Shown here: piece by piece, positions 17,650-26,797 of the stretch
Layout: each line of letters starts with the position of its first letter
Numbering within the stretch: the first letter of the stretch is position 1
NCBI GenBank assembly: GCA_020026355.1
Contig: JAHHQP010000007.1
Span: forward strand, 1-64,000
From: Bacteroidales bacterium
Lineage (GTDB): Bacteria; Bacteroidota; Bacteroidia; Bacteroidales; UBA932
Direction of reading: 5' to 3'
DNA length: 64,000 bases
The notes under the pieces: generated by a model
What the model saw: the letters and a program-made list of their open reading frames with translations, nothing else
Databases searched by the model: none
Told to the model about the DNA's origin: nothing
Translations under genes and position numbers: made by a program

Positions 17650-18807
17650 TTACTTCTCAGCAGGCTTTTGTACAATTCGCTCGATTTCAAATACCAGAGG
17701 GGTGTAACCCGGGATGGATTGGCCGGAACCTTTCGTGCCGTAACCCAGATCGGACCAGAAGATCGCGATCGCTTTAGTAGCTCTTTCTTTTCTCATCTGC
17801 CAGAGTGTCTCGTAGAATCCGCGGATGACGGTGCTGGTGCCCATCGTCGTTTCTTCTGCCTTGGTTCCGAACTTGATTTCTTTCGGAGTGTATTTCGCTG
17901 CGGCGTTCCAGATGCCTGCATCTTTTGCAGTCTTTTCGATGCTGGTGTCGAAGATGCGGGTGGAGACTTTCTCTGCAGCGGTCGTGTAATCTCTGAAGAG
18001 CATTGTTCCGGTGTAGTTGATGTCCATTCTGGTCGAGTCAAGCACATCCTCTACTTTGTCCTTGTCCTCAGCCTTTTCCTGATTTCCTGGTTTCTCAGGT
18101 TTCTCAGGTTTCTCAGGCGCCGGAATCACTTCCAGAGATTTGTAGAAGATTCCCTTGCGGATCGTGTCTTTCGCTTCCAGGCCATAGGCGGAAAGCTTTT
18201 CTTCCATGATCTTGAGCTGATATTCGTTGACATCCTTGACGATGTCCCTGATGTGCAGGCTGTAGATGACATCAGACTGGTCGGTCTTGTGCTGTCTGTA
18301 TTCTTCGGCAGAGCCGTACTGCTTGACGGTCATCAGCCAGGAAGGAATGAGGAAATCACGGTCGCTTCCTTTACGGATGCCCTGAAGACCGTCGAGAAAG
18401 CCTGCATAGGTCGTCTGGACCAGAGTGTTCATGATCTTCGGTCCGTAGTAGATGGAGTTGGAGACCGGAAAATTAAGTTTGCGGGCCAGCTCTTTGTCAC
18501 TGGTAGCGGTGATGTTTCCTTTCAGGTCGCGGGTCTCGTAATCGGTGACGATGTAATTATCTTTCTGATATTCGACACCTTCGGGGTTGATTTCTTCGTG
18601 GAGGATATAGATTCCTCTTCCGGAAGCCTGGACCTCCTTGAAGTCCGGGTCTTCTTCCTGCTGTCTCTTGTTGAAAACTTCTATCCATTTCTCGATGAAA
18701 CGGATGTTCTTGCTGTTGTCGCCGATCTCGTCCTTTTCCGCACAGGCTGTGATGGAAAGGAGGGACGCCAGTCCGATCAGGCTTTGTATAAAATAACTGT
18801 TCTTCAT
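17650..18807 (-). CDS. FKBP-type peptidyl-prolyl isomerase-like lipoprotein
   Basis: From the ATG at 18805-18807 this is a 385-residue lipoprotein (lipobox SITAC); the frame continues up to 18831 but the later Met fits the signal peptide. It appears to have two FKBP-like halves (about residues 40-220 and 260-385) joined by a Lys/Glu/Pro-rich linker of PEKPEK type. The C-terminal strand GYTPLVFEIERI is the usual FKBP ending. Many catalytic aromatic residues are hard to place, so it may be a chaperone without isomerase activity. It is preceded in the operon by a smaller FKBP-like lipoprotein. Confidence 0.72.
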   Translation of the reverse strand: MKNSYFIQSLIGLASLLSITACAEKDEIGDNSKNIRFIEKWIEVFNKRQQEEDPDFKEVQASGRGIYILHEEINPEGVEYQKDNYIVTDYETRDLKGNITATSDKELARKLNFPVSNSIYYGPKIMNTLVQTTYAGFLDGLQGIRKGSDRDFLIPSWLMTVKQYGSAEEYRQHKTDQSDVIYSLHIRDIVKDVNEYQLKIMEEKLSAYGLEAKDTIRKGIFYKSLEVIPAPEKPEKPEKPGNQEKAEDKDKVEDVLDSTRMDINYTGTMLFRDYTTAAEKVSTRIFDTSIEKTAKDAGIWNAAAKYTPKEIKFGTKAEETTMGTSTVIRGFYETLWQMRKERATKAIAIFWSDLGYGTKGSGQSIPGYTPLVFEIERIVQKPAEK

Positions 18808-18845
18808 TCTTCTATTCAGATTGCGGGGCAAAGTTAATCAATTTT

Positions 18846-19391
18846 TCATTTGTTCACGACTCCGGTCACTTTGATGTGGTAGAGCAGTGCTTCATTTTTC
18901 AGCAGGGTGTTTGCAATCTTGTTGCCATACCCGTATTTTCCGGAAAATACGATCTCACATTCTTCGCCGTTCCTGACACCGGTCAGGCCGTTCTTCAGTC
19001 CCGCCAGCAGGTCTTTGTCTTCTAGATTCGCGGTGAAGGGCTCGAACGTTTTTCCGGTAAGAGTCCATCCTGCGGCTTCCGCCGTGGCTTCATCGTTCGT
19101 GTCCAGCAGATTGCTCGGCGAGAGGCTGCCGTTGAAACGGTAGACGGCATAATGGAAAGTGACGCTGGCTGCAGCGCCTGCTTCCTCTCCGCTGCCTGGG
19201 GTGAGTGTGATCCGGTTCGAACCTTTGTTATGGGTGACGGTGTAGCTCGGGTCCTTTTCGAGCAGGCGGGTGATATAGTTGTCGATCTGGGATTCCTGTG
19301 CGGAATAGATCGTCTCCAGCTGTTCCTTGATGCAGGAACAGGACAGGAACAGGACGCCAAGGAACAGTAGTATTCTGTGGATTCTATTCAT
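18846..19391 (-). CDS. Small FKBP-like lipoprotein
   Basis: A 181-residue lipoprotein with a signal ending LSCSC. The mature domain has the FKBP order: VTFHYAVYRFNGSL, a later GLKNGLTGVRNGEECEIVFSGKYGYGNK (the VI.G...M..G....Y-like region), then LLYHIKVTGV as the last strand. Its start overlaps the end of the DHH phosphoesterase gene by eight bases. Together with the larger FKBP-like gene downstream it may form a periplasmic folding pair. Confidence 0.7.
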   Translation of the reverse strand: MNRIHRILLFLGVLFLSCSCIKEQLETIYSAQESQIDNYITRLLEKDPSYTVTHNKGSNRITLTPGSGEEAGAAASVTFHYAVYRFNGSLSPSNLLDTNDEATAEAAGWTLTGKTFEPFTANLEDKDLLAGLKNGLTGVRNGEECEIVFSGKYGYGNKIANTLLKNEALLYHIKVTGVVNK

Positions 19392-20433
19392 TGTCTTCAG
19401 TCATGAATTTGTGGGTGCTGGTGCGGATGTAGTCTGGAACTTCCTTGAAAGAAGGAACATCTTCCCTGAAGATGAGCCGGCCCCCGGCTGCTTGTTCGTG
19501 TCCACCTCCATTGAACCAGCGCGCAGCGCAGCGGTTGGCGGAGGTGCCTTTCTTGGAACGGATGGAAATTCTCGCTTTACCGTTGTCCTCTCTGGAGAAG
19601 ATGCTCATCTTGACGCAGTCGATGCTGAGCGGCATGTTCACGAAACCTTCGGTCTCTCCCTCTCGGATCGGATACCTTTTCTGATCTTCTTCCGACAGGA
19701 GGATGAAGGCGACGCCATCTTCAGTGATTTCCAGCACGTCCTGCATGAGATGCCCCATCAGTCTCAAGCGGTTCTCGCTCAGTCTATTGTAGAGATTGTA
19801 CAGGATCTCGTCACGATCGACACCGGCTTCCAGCAGTTCCGATGCCATCTGCAAGGTGGAAGGGAAGACGGAATTCGCGAAATTGTTCGTGTCCGTCGTC
19901 ATGCCGGTCATCAAGGCCGTGAGAGAGGCCTTCGGAAGTCGTGAGGTCTCTCCATTCAGGATCTCCTTCAGGAACCACCAGGTCAGTTCCGATGCGGAAG
20001 ATATGGCGGTTTCGGAGAAAAGCAGGTCGAATTCTTCTGCTGCCGGAGCAGGATGATGGTCAATGAGGATTCTGTGGGCTTTTGAGGTCTTGGCCGCTTC
20101 TTCCAGATGTTCGAGCCGTGAGAAACGGTTGAAGTCCATGCAGAATGTCAGGTCACAACGCTCCAGGTAAGCCTTCACGCCTACCGGGTCTTCTTCGTGG
20201 ACCAGCAGGCTCGTCTGTACCTGAGGATCGACCATGAATTCCAGAAAATGCGGATACCTGTCGTTCAGGATGATCCGGCATTCTTTCCCGAGAGATTCCA
20301 GATAGTGGAACATTCCTATCGTGCTTCCCATGGCATCGCCGTCCGGATGCATGTGGGTAAGGAGGGCGACGGTCGTGGATTTCCTGATCAGGTTGATGGA
20401 ATCCTGTATATTCTGAGGGTCAAAACTAACCAT
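19384..20433 (-). CDS. DHH-family phosphoesterase, NrnA-like
   Basis: A 349-residue cytoplasmic protein from the ATG at 20431-20433; the open frame up to 20667 lies upstream of the promoter and is not used. Metal-binding motifs are HMHPDGDAMGS, CMDFNRFSR and LIDHHPAP. The DHHA1 substrate motif is GGGHEQAAGG. NrnA-type enzymes degrade nanoRNA and convert pAp to AMP. It is the first gene of the six-gene minus-strand operon. Confidence 0.88.
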   Translation of the reverse strand: MVSFDPQNIQDSINLIRKSTTVALLTHMHPDGDAMGSTIGMFHYLESLGKECRIILNDRYPHFLEFMVDPQVQTSLLVHEEDPVGVKAYLERCDLTFCMDFNRFSRLEHLEEAAKTSKAHRILIDHHPAPAAEEFDLLFSETAISSASELTWWFLKEILNGETSRLPKASLTALMTGMTTDTNNFANSVFPSTLQMASELLEAGVDRDEILYNLYNRLSENRLRLMGHLMQDVLEITEDGVAFILLSEEDQKRYPIREGETEGFVNMPLSIDCVKMSIFSREDNGKARISIRSKKGTSANRCAARWFNGGGHEQAAGGRLIFREDVPSFKEVPDYIRTSTHKFMTEDNE

Positions 20434-20454
20434 TGGAATCAATATTAATGTTCG

Positions 20455-20486
20455 CAAAAATACTAATTTATATTGCAATTCAAAAA
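20455..20486 (-). promoter_or_regulatory. Promoter of the nrnA-like operon
   Basis: On the minus strand TATTTTTG (20455-20462) matches TAnnTTTG, with TTTTTG (20481-20486) 18 bases upstream. It overlaps the divergent promoter at 20473-20503 and supports the start at 20433. Confidence 0.65.
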
Positions 20487-20503
20487 TCAATTTTCTAACT
20501 TTG
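20473..20503 (+). promoter_or_regulatory. Promoter of the 20545-24421 gene set
   Basis: TTG (20473-20475), a 20-base spacer and TAACTTTG (20496-20503) form a full Bacteroidota promoter. The predicted start near 20510 rules out the upstream in-frame ATG at 20473. Confidence 0.7.
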
Positions 20504-20544
20504 TCCGGAATTATAGATATCAGACAAATAAAAATATTCATATA

Positions 20545-21444
20545 ATGAAAGCACAAAAAGTTTTGTACATCATCCTTACATGGCTGATTTTGCCGGCATG
20601 TATCGTCGCGCTTGTATGGTTGAACTATTCTTCCGTCAACAAACCTGTGGAATTCAAGAAGGAACAATCCAGACGTGAAGCTGTGGCTATCCAGAACCTT
20701 AAGGATATCCGTGATCTCCAGGTCGCTTACAAGAATACCTATTCAGTCTATGCACCGGACATGGATGCTTTGCTGAACTACTACGATAACGGCTTCGTGA
20801 AGATGTTGAAGCAGGTCGGTATCAAAGATGATGAGGCGACCAACATCAATACGGAAAAGAAGCTCAAGAGCATCAACGTCACTTTGACCGGCGAGGAAAA
20901 GGCTGAAATCGACAGTCTCGCTCATGCAAGAGCAGCCATCGAGGCTTCCAAGGCCAAGGAAGACGGCAAGGCCAGGAAGGTGAAGAAGGACTACAACTGG
21001 TTCAAGAAGAAGGCGACGGACAGCGTGATGACCGTGAAGAAGAACTACAGACTTTACGATATCCGCCAGGAGATGGTCGCGGCTCATCCGGACAAGGATC
21101 CTCAGCTCTATGTCGAGCTCGCATACAATATTCCGGTAAGAGACACCTTGCTCAAGCACCGTGGTCCGGATTTCAATGTACAGACTCTCAGATATGTTCC
21201 TTTTACGAACAATCAGCATGAGGTCATCATGAGGACGATCGTGAAGAAGGTATCTGGTGTTGAGGTTCCTCTTTTTGAGGCCCTCATCCCTTACAAAGAC
21301 CTGCTTTCCGGTATGGACAGGCAGCTGGTGATCAACCTTATCGATGACAAGAAGGAAAGAAATCCATATGAAGGACAGGTTCTCCAAGGCTTGATGGTAG
21401 GTAATATCGAAATGCCTAACAACAATGCAGGAAACTGGGAATAA
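20545..21444 (+). CDS. Membrane-anchored protein of unknown function
   Basis: A 299-residue protein with one N-terminal membrane segment (VLYIILTWLILPACIVALVW). A charged, mostly helical body follows, including a Lys-rich stretch around KKDYNWFKKKATDSVM and an early QNLKDIRDLQVAYKN helix. The C-terminal third contains GVEVPLFEALIPYKDLLSG. I recognise no named family. The ATG was chosen because the promoter lies between it and the upstream in-frame ATG. It overlaps the next gene by 20 bases and heads a set with DUF3822 and rsmD. Confidence 0.75.
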   Translation: MKAQKVLYIILTWLILPACIVALVWLNYSSVNKPVEFKKEQSRREAVAIQNLKDIRDLQVAYKNTYSVYAPDMDALLNYYDNGFVKMLKQVGIKDDEATNINTEKKLKSINVTLTGEEKAEIDSLAHARAAIEASKAKEDGKARKVKKDYNWFKKKATDSVMTVKKNYRLYDIRQEMVAAHPDKDPQLYVELAYNIPVRDTLLKHRGPDFNVQTLRYVPFTNNQHEVIMRTIVKKVSGVEVPLFEALIPYKDLLSGMDRQLVINLIDDKKERNPYEGQVLQGLMVGNIEMPNNNAGNWE

Positions 21445-22114
21445 TGATAATACCATATCCATTCAGGTCAGTCTGAGTGGATATGCTTTCAAAGTACAGT
21501 CATCAACGCTCGTTCACTTCAGTGGGTGGATGAGCGCTGATCGTATATTCACCTCGCCTGAATTGCAGAAGCGTTATGATGAGGTGAGGCTTTCGGTCTT
21601 TACGCCGAAGTGTGCGCTGGTGCCTTCGGATTTCTTCTCGAAGGTAAATGCCCGGCATCTGCTGGAGGCTTCTGCCGCCTTGCAGGAGGGAGATCCGGTC
21701 AGTGAGGTGGAAGTGCCGGATTACAATGCTGTCCTTGTCTATTCGAACGCTATCGGTGAGAGCCTTTCCCGCGTTCTTTCCGATATGGTGCTGAATGCGG
21801 ATGGCAGCAAGTCTCGTCCGCTTCCGGAACTGTACTGGATTCTGGACAGCCTGAAGTCCGTGAGCGAGTACAACAAGATCATCGCTTCCTATATGGACGG
21901 TTACCTTTATCTGGCCATTGCCCAAGGAAAGTCTCTGCTGCTGTGCAACAGTTTCGAAAGTCCGGATTTCACGACTGCTCTCTACCATATCTTCAGGTCA
22001 ATGAAACGGTTGCAGTTGAATCCGGAAGTTTCTTCCATCTCGTTCAGGACTCCGTTGTCCGAGGACCAGAAGATGTTGCTTTACAATTATTTCAAAGACG
22101 TGGAGGAGATTTGA
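21425..22114 (+). CDS. DUF3822 family protein
   Basis: A 229-residue protein with the start TISIQVSLSGYAFKVQ and the VLVYSNAIGESLSRVL segment of the DUF3822 family, a Bacteroidota group with an actin/ASKHA-like look that is usually encoded directly before rsmD. Function is unknown. It overlaps the previous gene by 20 bases and ends one base before the rsmD ATG, so translational coupling is likely. Confidence 0.78.
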   Translation: MQETGNNDNTISIQVSLSGYAFKVQSSTLVHFSGWMSADRIFTSPELQKRYDEVRLSVFTPKCALVPSDFFSKVNARHLLEASAALQEGDPVSEVEVPDYNAVLVYSNAIGESLSRVLSDMVLNADGSKSRPLPELYWILDSLKSVSEYNKIIASYMDGYLYLAIAQGKSLLLCNSFESPDFTTALYHIFRSMKRLQLNPEVSSISFRTPLSEDQKMLLYNYFKDVEEI

Positions 22115-22115
22115 C

Positions 22116-22652
22116 ATGAGGATAATAGGCGGTAAGCTGAAAGGAAAGACCATCCTGCCACCGATAGGGTACAAGGCCCGTCCGACGACGGATTTCGCGA
22201 AGGAAGGCCTTTTCAACATATTGAACAATGAATACGAGTTCGAGGGGCTTCAGGTCCTGGACCTTTTCGGAGGGACCGGAGCGATCTCGTACGAGTTCGC
22301 GTCACGGGGCGCATCCCGTGTATATTGTGTGGAAATGTTGCCGATGCATGCCAGTTTCATCAAATCCCAGGCTGCAAAGTTCGGACTTTCCAATCTGACT
22401 GTCGTGAGACATAATGTTTTCGAATTTCTGGAAATCTGTCATGAGAAGTTCGACCTGATCTTCGCGGATCCTCCCTATGCGCTGGAAGATCTGGCGACGA
22501 TTCCGGATAAAGTGTTCAGCAGGGACATCCTGCATCCGGGTGCTTATTTCATACTGGAGCATCCTGGAACCTTTTCATTCAAAGAGCATCCTTGCTTTGT
22601 CAAGGAAAAGAAATACGGTAATGTCCACTTCTCTTTCTTCGAGAAGCGGTAA
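22116..22652 (+). CDS. rsmD: 16S rRNA (guanine-966-N2)-methyltransferase
   Basis: Methylates G966 of 16S rRNA with S-adenosylmethionine. The 178-residue protein starts MRIIGGKLKGK, has ARPTTDFAKEGLFNIL, the SAM loop DLFGGTGAISYEFASRGA and the catalytic motif IV FADPPYAL, all standard for RsmD. Length is typical. Confidence 0.95.
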   Translation: MRIIGGKLKGKTILPPIGYKARPTTDFAKEGLFNILNNEYEFEGLQVLDLFGGTGAISYEFASRGASRVYCVEMLPMHASFIKSQAAKFGLSNLTVVRHNVFEFLEICHEKFDLIFADPPYALEDLATIPDKVFSRDILHPGAYFILEHPGTFSFKEHPCFVKEKKYGNVHFSFFEKR

Positions 22653-22696
22653 GACCGGTCAGTAGTGTTATTATTCAGTGTTAGTATTACAGTAGT

Positions 22697-24421
22697 ATGA
22701 ATTTGAAACTTAACGGTGTGTTCCGGCCTAAGTTCTTCGAGTTGTTCAAGAAAGGCCAGTACAGCAAACAGACTTTCGTGTCTGATCTTATCGCGGGTGT
22801 CATAGTGGCAGTAATTGCTCTTCCGCTCGCTATTGCCTTCGCCATCGCCAGTGGCGTGTCCCCGGAACAGGGACTGATCACGGCCATCATAGCAGGCTTC
22901 ATCGTATCATTTTTCGGAGGTTCCAACTTCCTGATCGGAGGTCCTACAGGAGCTTTCATCATCATCATCGTCGGAGTGGTTCAGGGCTACGGTATCGGTG
23001 GTCTGATGATCGCGACGATGCTGGCAGGCTTCTTCCTGATTGTCATGGGCTTCTGTCGTATGGGGGCGATCTTCAGGTTTATTCCATTTCCGATCGTGGT
23101 CGGCTTCACCAGCGGTATCGCTTTGACGATCTTTACGACGCAGGTGAAGGATTTTCTGGGTTTCACGAGTGATCTTCCTTCCGGCTTCATTCCACAGTGG
23201 CAGTTCTATTTCACTCATCTGGATGAGGTTGCCGGTAATCTTCCGGAAGCAGCCCTGAGCATCCTCTGTCTCCTGGTCATCATCAGCTGGAGCAAGGTGT
23301 CGAAGAAGATTCCAGGTTCTCTGATTGCCTTGATCGTCGGTACCGGCATTTCTTTGCTTTGCGCTTATTTCGGTTGGTTCGAGTTTGCAACGATCGGCAG
23401 CAAGTTTCCGGAGCTCGGCGGTGGCATGTCCCTGCCTTCTCTTCAGTTGCCGAAGGTCGATCCCGAGGTTGGACTTTTCAATACTTTGAAGGGACTGGTT
23501 TCACCTGCATTCACCATCGCGCTCCTCTGTGCCATCGAGTCATTGATGGCGGCTATGGTCGCTGACGGTGCGACTGGAAAGAAGCATAATTCCAATACGG
23601 AGCTGATCGGGCAGGGCATTGCCAACATGGTGACTCCATTGTTCGGTGGCATTCCGGCAACCGGTGCTCTGGCCAGAACCATGGCAAGCATCAACAATGG
23701 AGGAAAGACTCCGGTCACTGGTATCGTTCATGCGTTGGTTCTGCTTCTGATCTATCTTTTCCTCATGCCTTATGTCGTCTATGTACCGCTCGGCTGTCTG
23801 GCAGCGATTCTGGTGATGGTGGCTTATAATATGAGTGAATGGCGCTCTTTCAAATATCTGCTGAAGGGAGACAAGTCCGATGTCGCTGTCCTGCTGCTGA
23901 CCTTCTTCCTGACGGTTGTCGTGGATCTGACGGTAGCGATCGAGGTCGGTGTCGTGATGGCTATCATTCTGTTCGTCAAACGTGTGATGGAAACCTCGTC
24001 CATCGAGGTGCTGGATGAAGACCGGATCATGGCGACGGAAGATGAAGGAAACGTCAATCCGGAGGATACGGAATATCTGACGATTCCAGACGGTGTCGAG
24101 GTCTATGAGATCAATGGTCCGTTCTTTTTCGGTCTGGCCAGCCGCTTCGAGGAATTCGAAGAGTCCAGGACAGGCGTGAAGGTCCGTATCATTCGTATGC
24201 GTAAGGTTCCGTTCATCGATTCTACCGGCGTGAAGAACTTGCGCAATCTCTGTGAACGTACTTCCAGACGTGGAGTACAGGTCATTCTGTCCGGTGTTAC
24301 GGAGAAAGTGCACCAGTCCTTGATGAAGTTCGGAGTGGACAAGGAAATCGGGGAAGAGAACATTTTCCCACATATTTCCTACGCTTTGAAGAGAGCAGAA
24401 GAAATCATTTCGGAAAAATAA
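22697..24421 (+). CDS. SulP-family anion transporter with STAS domain
   Basis: A 574-residue inner-membrane protein. The first 400 residues hold about a dozen hydrophobic helices with the SulP start KQTFVSDLIAGVIVAVIALPLAIAFAIA and the conserved NxxTxLFGGIPATGAxART segment. Residues from about 445 form a STAS domain (YEINGPFFFG; PFIDSTGVKNL). Substrates in the family include sulfate, bicarbonate and other anions; nothing here decides which. It starts 44 bases after rsmD with no promoter-like box, so it may be co-transcribed. Confidence 0.92.
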   Translation: MNLKLNGVFRPKFFELFKKGQYSKQTFVSDLIAGVIVAVIALPLAIAFAIASGVSPEQGLITAIIAGFIVSFFGGSNFLIGGPTGAFIIIIVGVVQGYGIGGLMIATMLAGFFLIVMGFCRMGAIFRFIPFPIVVGFTSGIALTIFTTQVKDFLGFTSDLPSGFIPQWQFYFTHLDEVAGNLPEAALSILCLLVIISWSKVSKKIPGSLIALIVGTGISLLCAYFGWFEFATIGSKFPELGGGMSLPSLQLPKVDPEVGLFNTLKGLVSPAFTIALLCAIESLMAAMVADGATGKKHNSNTELIGQGIANMVTPLFGGIPATGALARTMASINNGGKTPVTGIVHALVLLLIYLFLMPYVVYVPLGCLAAILVMVAYNMSEWRSFKYLLKGDKSDVAVLLLTFFLTVVVDLTVAIEVGVVMAIILFVKRVMETSSIEVLDEDRIMATEDEGNVNPEDTEYLTIPDGVEVYEINGPFFFGLASRFEEFEESRTGVKVRIIRMRKVPFIDSTGVKNLRNLCERTSRRGVQVILSGVTEKVHQSLMKFGVDKEIGEENIFPHISYALKRAEEIISEK

Positions 24422-24431
24422 AGGATAGAAA

Positions 24432-24989
24432 CTACATCAATACGTCGGAAACGTCCTTGCCCTCGGCAAGGGCGTTTCTTATTTCTGTAGAGGAGATGTT
24501 GACGAGGGGAGCGTCTGCGATGGCGATTCTGTAACGGGAATCCTCTGCCTTCAGTTCCTTGCAGAGGGTAGGAAGGTCGGTCCCTTCCCGCGGATAGACG
24601 ATGGCGCCGAATTCGGTGAGGAGTCGCTGATAATCTCTCCATTTGCGGATGACGGCCAGGTTGTCTGCACCCATGACCATCGTGAACTCGTTTTCCGGTT
24701 CCCGGGCTTTCAGGGCGTCAAGGGTCTTGATGCTGTAGCTGGGAGCGGGAAGATGAAGTTCGATGTCATCGACTTTCATCTTCAGTTCAGGATGTCTGGC
24801 CGCAGCGGCCAAGGCTGCCTGGAAACGGCGTTCTCCGCTGGCTGCGCTGATCCCTTCTTTCAGCGGATTTTTCGGAGAAACGATCAGATAGACGCAATCG
24901 AAGCCCGCCCTCTCGGTGAGAAAGCGGACAATTGCCTGATGGCCGATGTGCAGAGGGTTGAAGGAACCGCCGTAGACTGCGATTTTCAT
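24432..24989 (-). CDS. nadD: Nicotinate-nucleotide adenylyltransferase
   Basis: Adenylates nicotinic acid mononucleotide in NAD synthesis. The 185-residue protein has the nucleotidyltransferase motif GGSFNPLHIGHQ, the MGADNL segment and the C-terminal ISSTEIRN motif. It ends 10 bases from the convergent SulP gene and follows gmk in the same direction. Confidence 0.95.
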   Translation of the reverse strand: MKIAVYGGSFNPLHIGHQAIVRFLTERAGFDCVYLIVSPKNPLKEGISAASGERRFQAALAAAARHPELKMKVDDIELHLPAPSYSIKTLDALKAREPENEFTMVMGADNLAVIRKWRDYQRLLTEFGAIVYPREGTDLPTLCKELKAEDSRYRIAIADAPLVNISSTEIRNALAEGKDVSDVLM

Positions 24990-25012
24990 GATTCAGCTGA
25001 ATGAGGGGCTGC

Positions 25013-25582
25013 TTAGCGGGCCAGGAAATCGTCGATCAGCCTTTCGGCTTCTGCAAAGGCAGTGGCCAGGTCATCATTGACCAGGACATGATCGAATTTT
25101 CCTTCTGCGAATTCCATTTCAGAGGCGGCTTTTGCCAGACGGCGTTCGATGGCTTCCGGAGTGTCTGTGGCACGGCCGACGAGGCGTTGACGGAGCATTT
25201 CGATGGAAGGGGCCTTGATGAGGATGGAGAGCGCCTGGTCTCCGAAGATCCGCTTGAGGTTCACGCCACCTTTCACGTCGATGTCGAAAATGATGATATG
25301 ACCTTTAGCCCAGATTCTTTCGAGTTCCGATTTCAAGGTACCGTAATAGGAACCGGCATAGACTTCTTCATGCTCGATGAACTTGTCTTCCGCGATCATG
25401 CGGCGGAATTCGTCCGCGCTGTAGAAATAATATTCCTTGCCGTGCTGCTCCTTACCTCTCGGGGCGCGGGAAGTGGCGGAAATGGAAAATTCGAAATCCG
25501 GGTGCAGGCTGAGGATATGGTTCACGATGGTACTCTTGCCGGCACCTGACGGCGCAGAGAAAATGACGACCTTTCTGTTCAT
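25013..25582 (-). CDS. gmk: Guanylate kinase
   Basis: Phosphorylates GMP to GDP. The 189-residue protein has the P-loop FSAPSGAGKST, the GMP-binding SATSRAPRGKEQHGKEYYF segment and FDIDVKGG. It is first in the gmk-nadD unit; nadD begins 23 bases downstream. Confidence 0.96.
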   Translation of the reverse strand: MNRKVVIFSAPSGAGKSTIVNHILSLHPDFEFSISATSRAPRGKEQHGKEYYFYSADEFRRMIAEDKFIEHEEVYAGSYYGTLKSELERIWAKGHIIIFDIDVKGGVNLKRIFGDQALSILIKAPSIEMLRQRLVGRATDTPEAIERRLAKAASEMEFAEGKFDHVLVNDDLATAFAEAERLIDDFLAR

Positions 25583-25599
25583 GATGATTTAATTTTATA

Positions 25600-25607
25600 C
25601 AAAAATA
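25600..25607 (-). promoter_or_regulatory. gmk promoter box (TATTTTTG)
   Basis: The minus-strand TATTTTTG matches TAnnTTTG, 17 bases before the gmk ATG. It overlaps the -33 region of the divergent fba promoter. Confidence 0.45.
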
Positions 25608-25614
25608 ACTTTTT

Positions 25615-25644
25615 TTGATTTAAAAGCGAAAAATGTTAAATTTG
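25615..25644 (+). promoter_or_regulatory. fba promoter
   Basis: TTG (25615-25617), 19 bases, then TAAATTTG (25637-25644): a full consensus promoter giving a leader of about 60 bases. Confidence 0.75.
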
Positions 25645-25709
25645 TGGTCGCTTTAGATTTTATCGGAGCATCAGTTAGAAAAGTATAAACTTTTTAAATA
25701 TATAAAGTT

Positions 25710-26711
25710 ATGGTATCTTTTAAAGAAATCGGCTTGGTAAACACCAGAGAGATGTTTGCTAAAGCAATCAACGGCGGTTACGCTATCCCGGCTTTCAACT
25801 TCAACAACATGGAGCAGATGCAGGCTATCATCCAGGCTGCAGCAGAGACTAAGTCTCCGGTTATCCTCCAGGTTTCCAAGGGTGCACGTAACTACGCTAA
25901 CCAGACTCTTCTCCGTTACATGGCAGAAGGTGCTGTAGAATATGCAAAGGAACTGGGTTGGGAGCATCCTCAGATCGTTCTCCATCTGGATCACGGTGAT
26001 TCTTTCGAGCTCTGCAAGAGCTGCGTGGACATGGGCTTCTCTTCAGTGATGATCGACGGTTCTTCTCTTCCTTATGACGAGAATGTCGCTCTTACCAAGA
26101 AAGTTGTAGAGTACGCACATCAGTTCGATGTAACTGTAGAGGGTGAGCTCGGAGTACTCGCAGGTGTAGAGGATGAGGTTGTCGCTGAGCACCACACTTA
26201 CACCAGACCGGAAGAGGTCGTAGATTTCGTTACCAAGACAGGTTGCGACTCTTTGGCTATCTCTATCGGAACTTCACACGGTGCATACAAATTCAAACCG
26301 GAGCAGTGCCACAAGGATCCTGAGACTGGTCGTCTCGTACCTCCGCCATTGGCATTCGACGTTCTTGACGGCGTAATGAAAGAGCTTCCAGGTTTCCCTA
26401 TCGTTCTTCACGGTTCTTCTTCAGTTCCGCAGGAGGAAGTTGAGACCATCAACAAATTCGGTGGAAAACTTGAGGCAGCTATCGGTATTCCTGAGGAGCA
26501 GCTCCGCAAGGCAGCTAAATCTGCAGTCTGCAAGATCAACATCGACTCCGATTCACGTCTTGCCATGACAGCAGCCGTACGTAAGGTCTTCGCTGAGAAA
26601 CCAGCAGAGTTCGACCCACGTAAATATCTCGGTCCTGCAAGAGACAACATGAAGAAACTGTACATGCACAAGATCATCAACGTTCTTGGCTCAGACGGAA
26701 AAGCTGAGTAG
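25710..26711 (+). CDS. fba: Class II fructose-bisphosphate aldolase
   Basis: Cleaves fructose 1,6-bisphosphate to DHAP and glyceraldehyde 3-phosphate. The 333-residue protein has the zinc-binding LHLDHGDSFE and VLHGSSSVPQE segments, and the GELGVLAGVEDEV segment with the conserved acidic residues of class II enzymes. The gene uses a narrow codon set like tpiA and eno, as expected for high expression. Strong promoter and terminator; single-gene unit. Confidence 0.96.
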   Translation: MVSFKEIGLVNTREMFAKAINGGYAIPAFNFNNMEQMQAIIQAAAETKSPVILQVSKGARNYANQTLLRYMAEGAVEYAKELGWEHPQIVLHLDHGDSFELCKSCVDMGFSSVMIDGSSLPYDENVALTKKVVEYAHQFDVTVEGELGVLAGVEDEVVAEHHTYTRPEEVVDFVTKTGCDSLAISIGTSHGAYKFKPEQCHKDPETGRLVPPPLAFDVLDGVMKELPGFPIVLHGSSSVPQEEVETINKFGGKLEAAIGIPEEQLRKAAKSAVCKINIDSDSRLAMTAAVRKVFAEKPAEFDPRKYLGPARDNMKKLYMHKIINVLGSDGKAE

Positions 26712-26737
26712 TCCAGTCCGTTTCATGTAAATGATAA

Positions 26738-26766
26738 GGCGGTTCCCTTCGGGGAGCCGCCTTTTT
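26738..26766 (+). terminator. fba intrinsic terminator
   Basis: A 10-bp stem (26738-26747 with 26752-26761, one G-T pair) is capped by a TTCG tetraloop and followed by TTTTT. Confidence 0.9.
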
Positions 26767-26797
26767 CGTTATTGTTTCTCAGGCTGGTCGCCTGGCC

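Noticed and set aside
26712..26797. A toxin gene partner for the RelB/DinJ-like protein
   Set aside because: The 86-base gap to fba contains the fba terminator and no usable frame, and the other side is the DnaA-box region.
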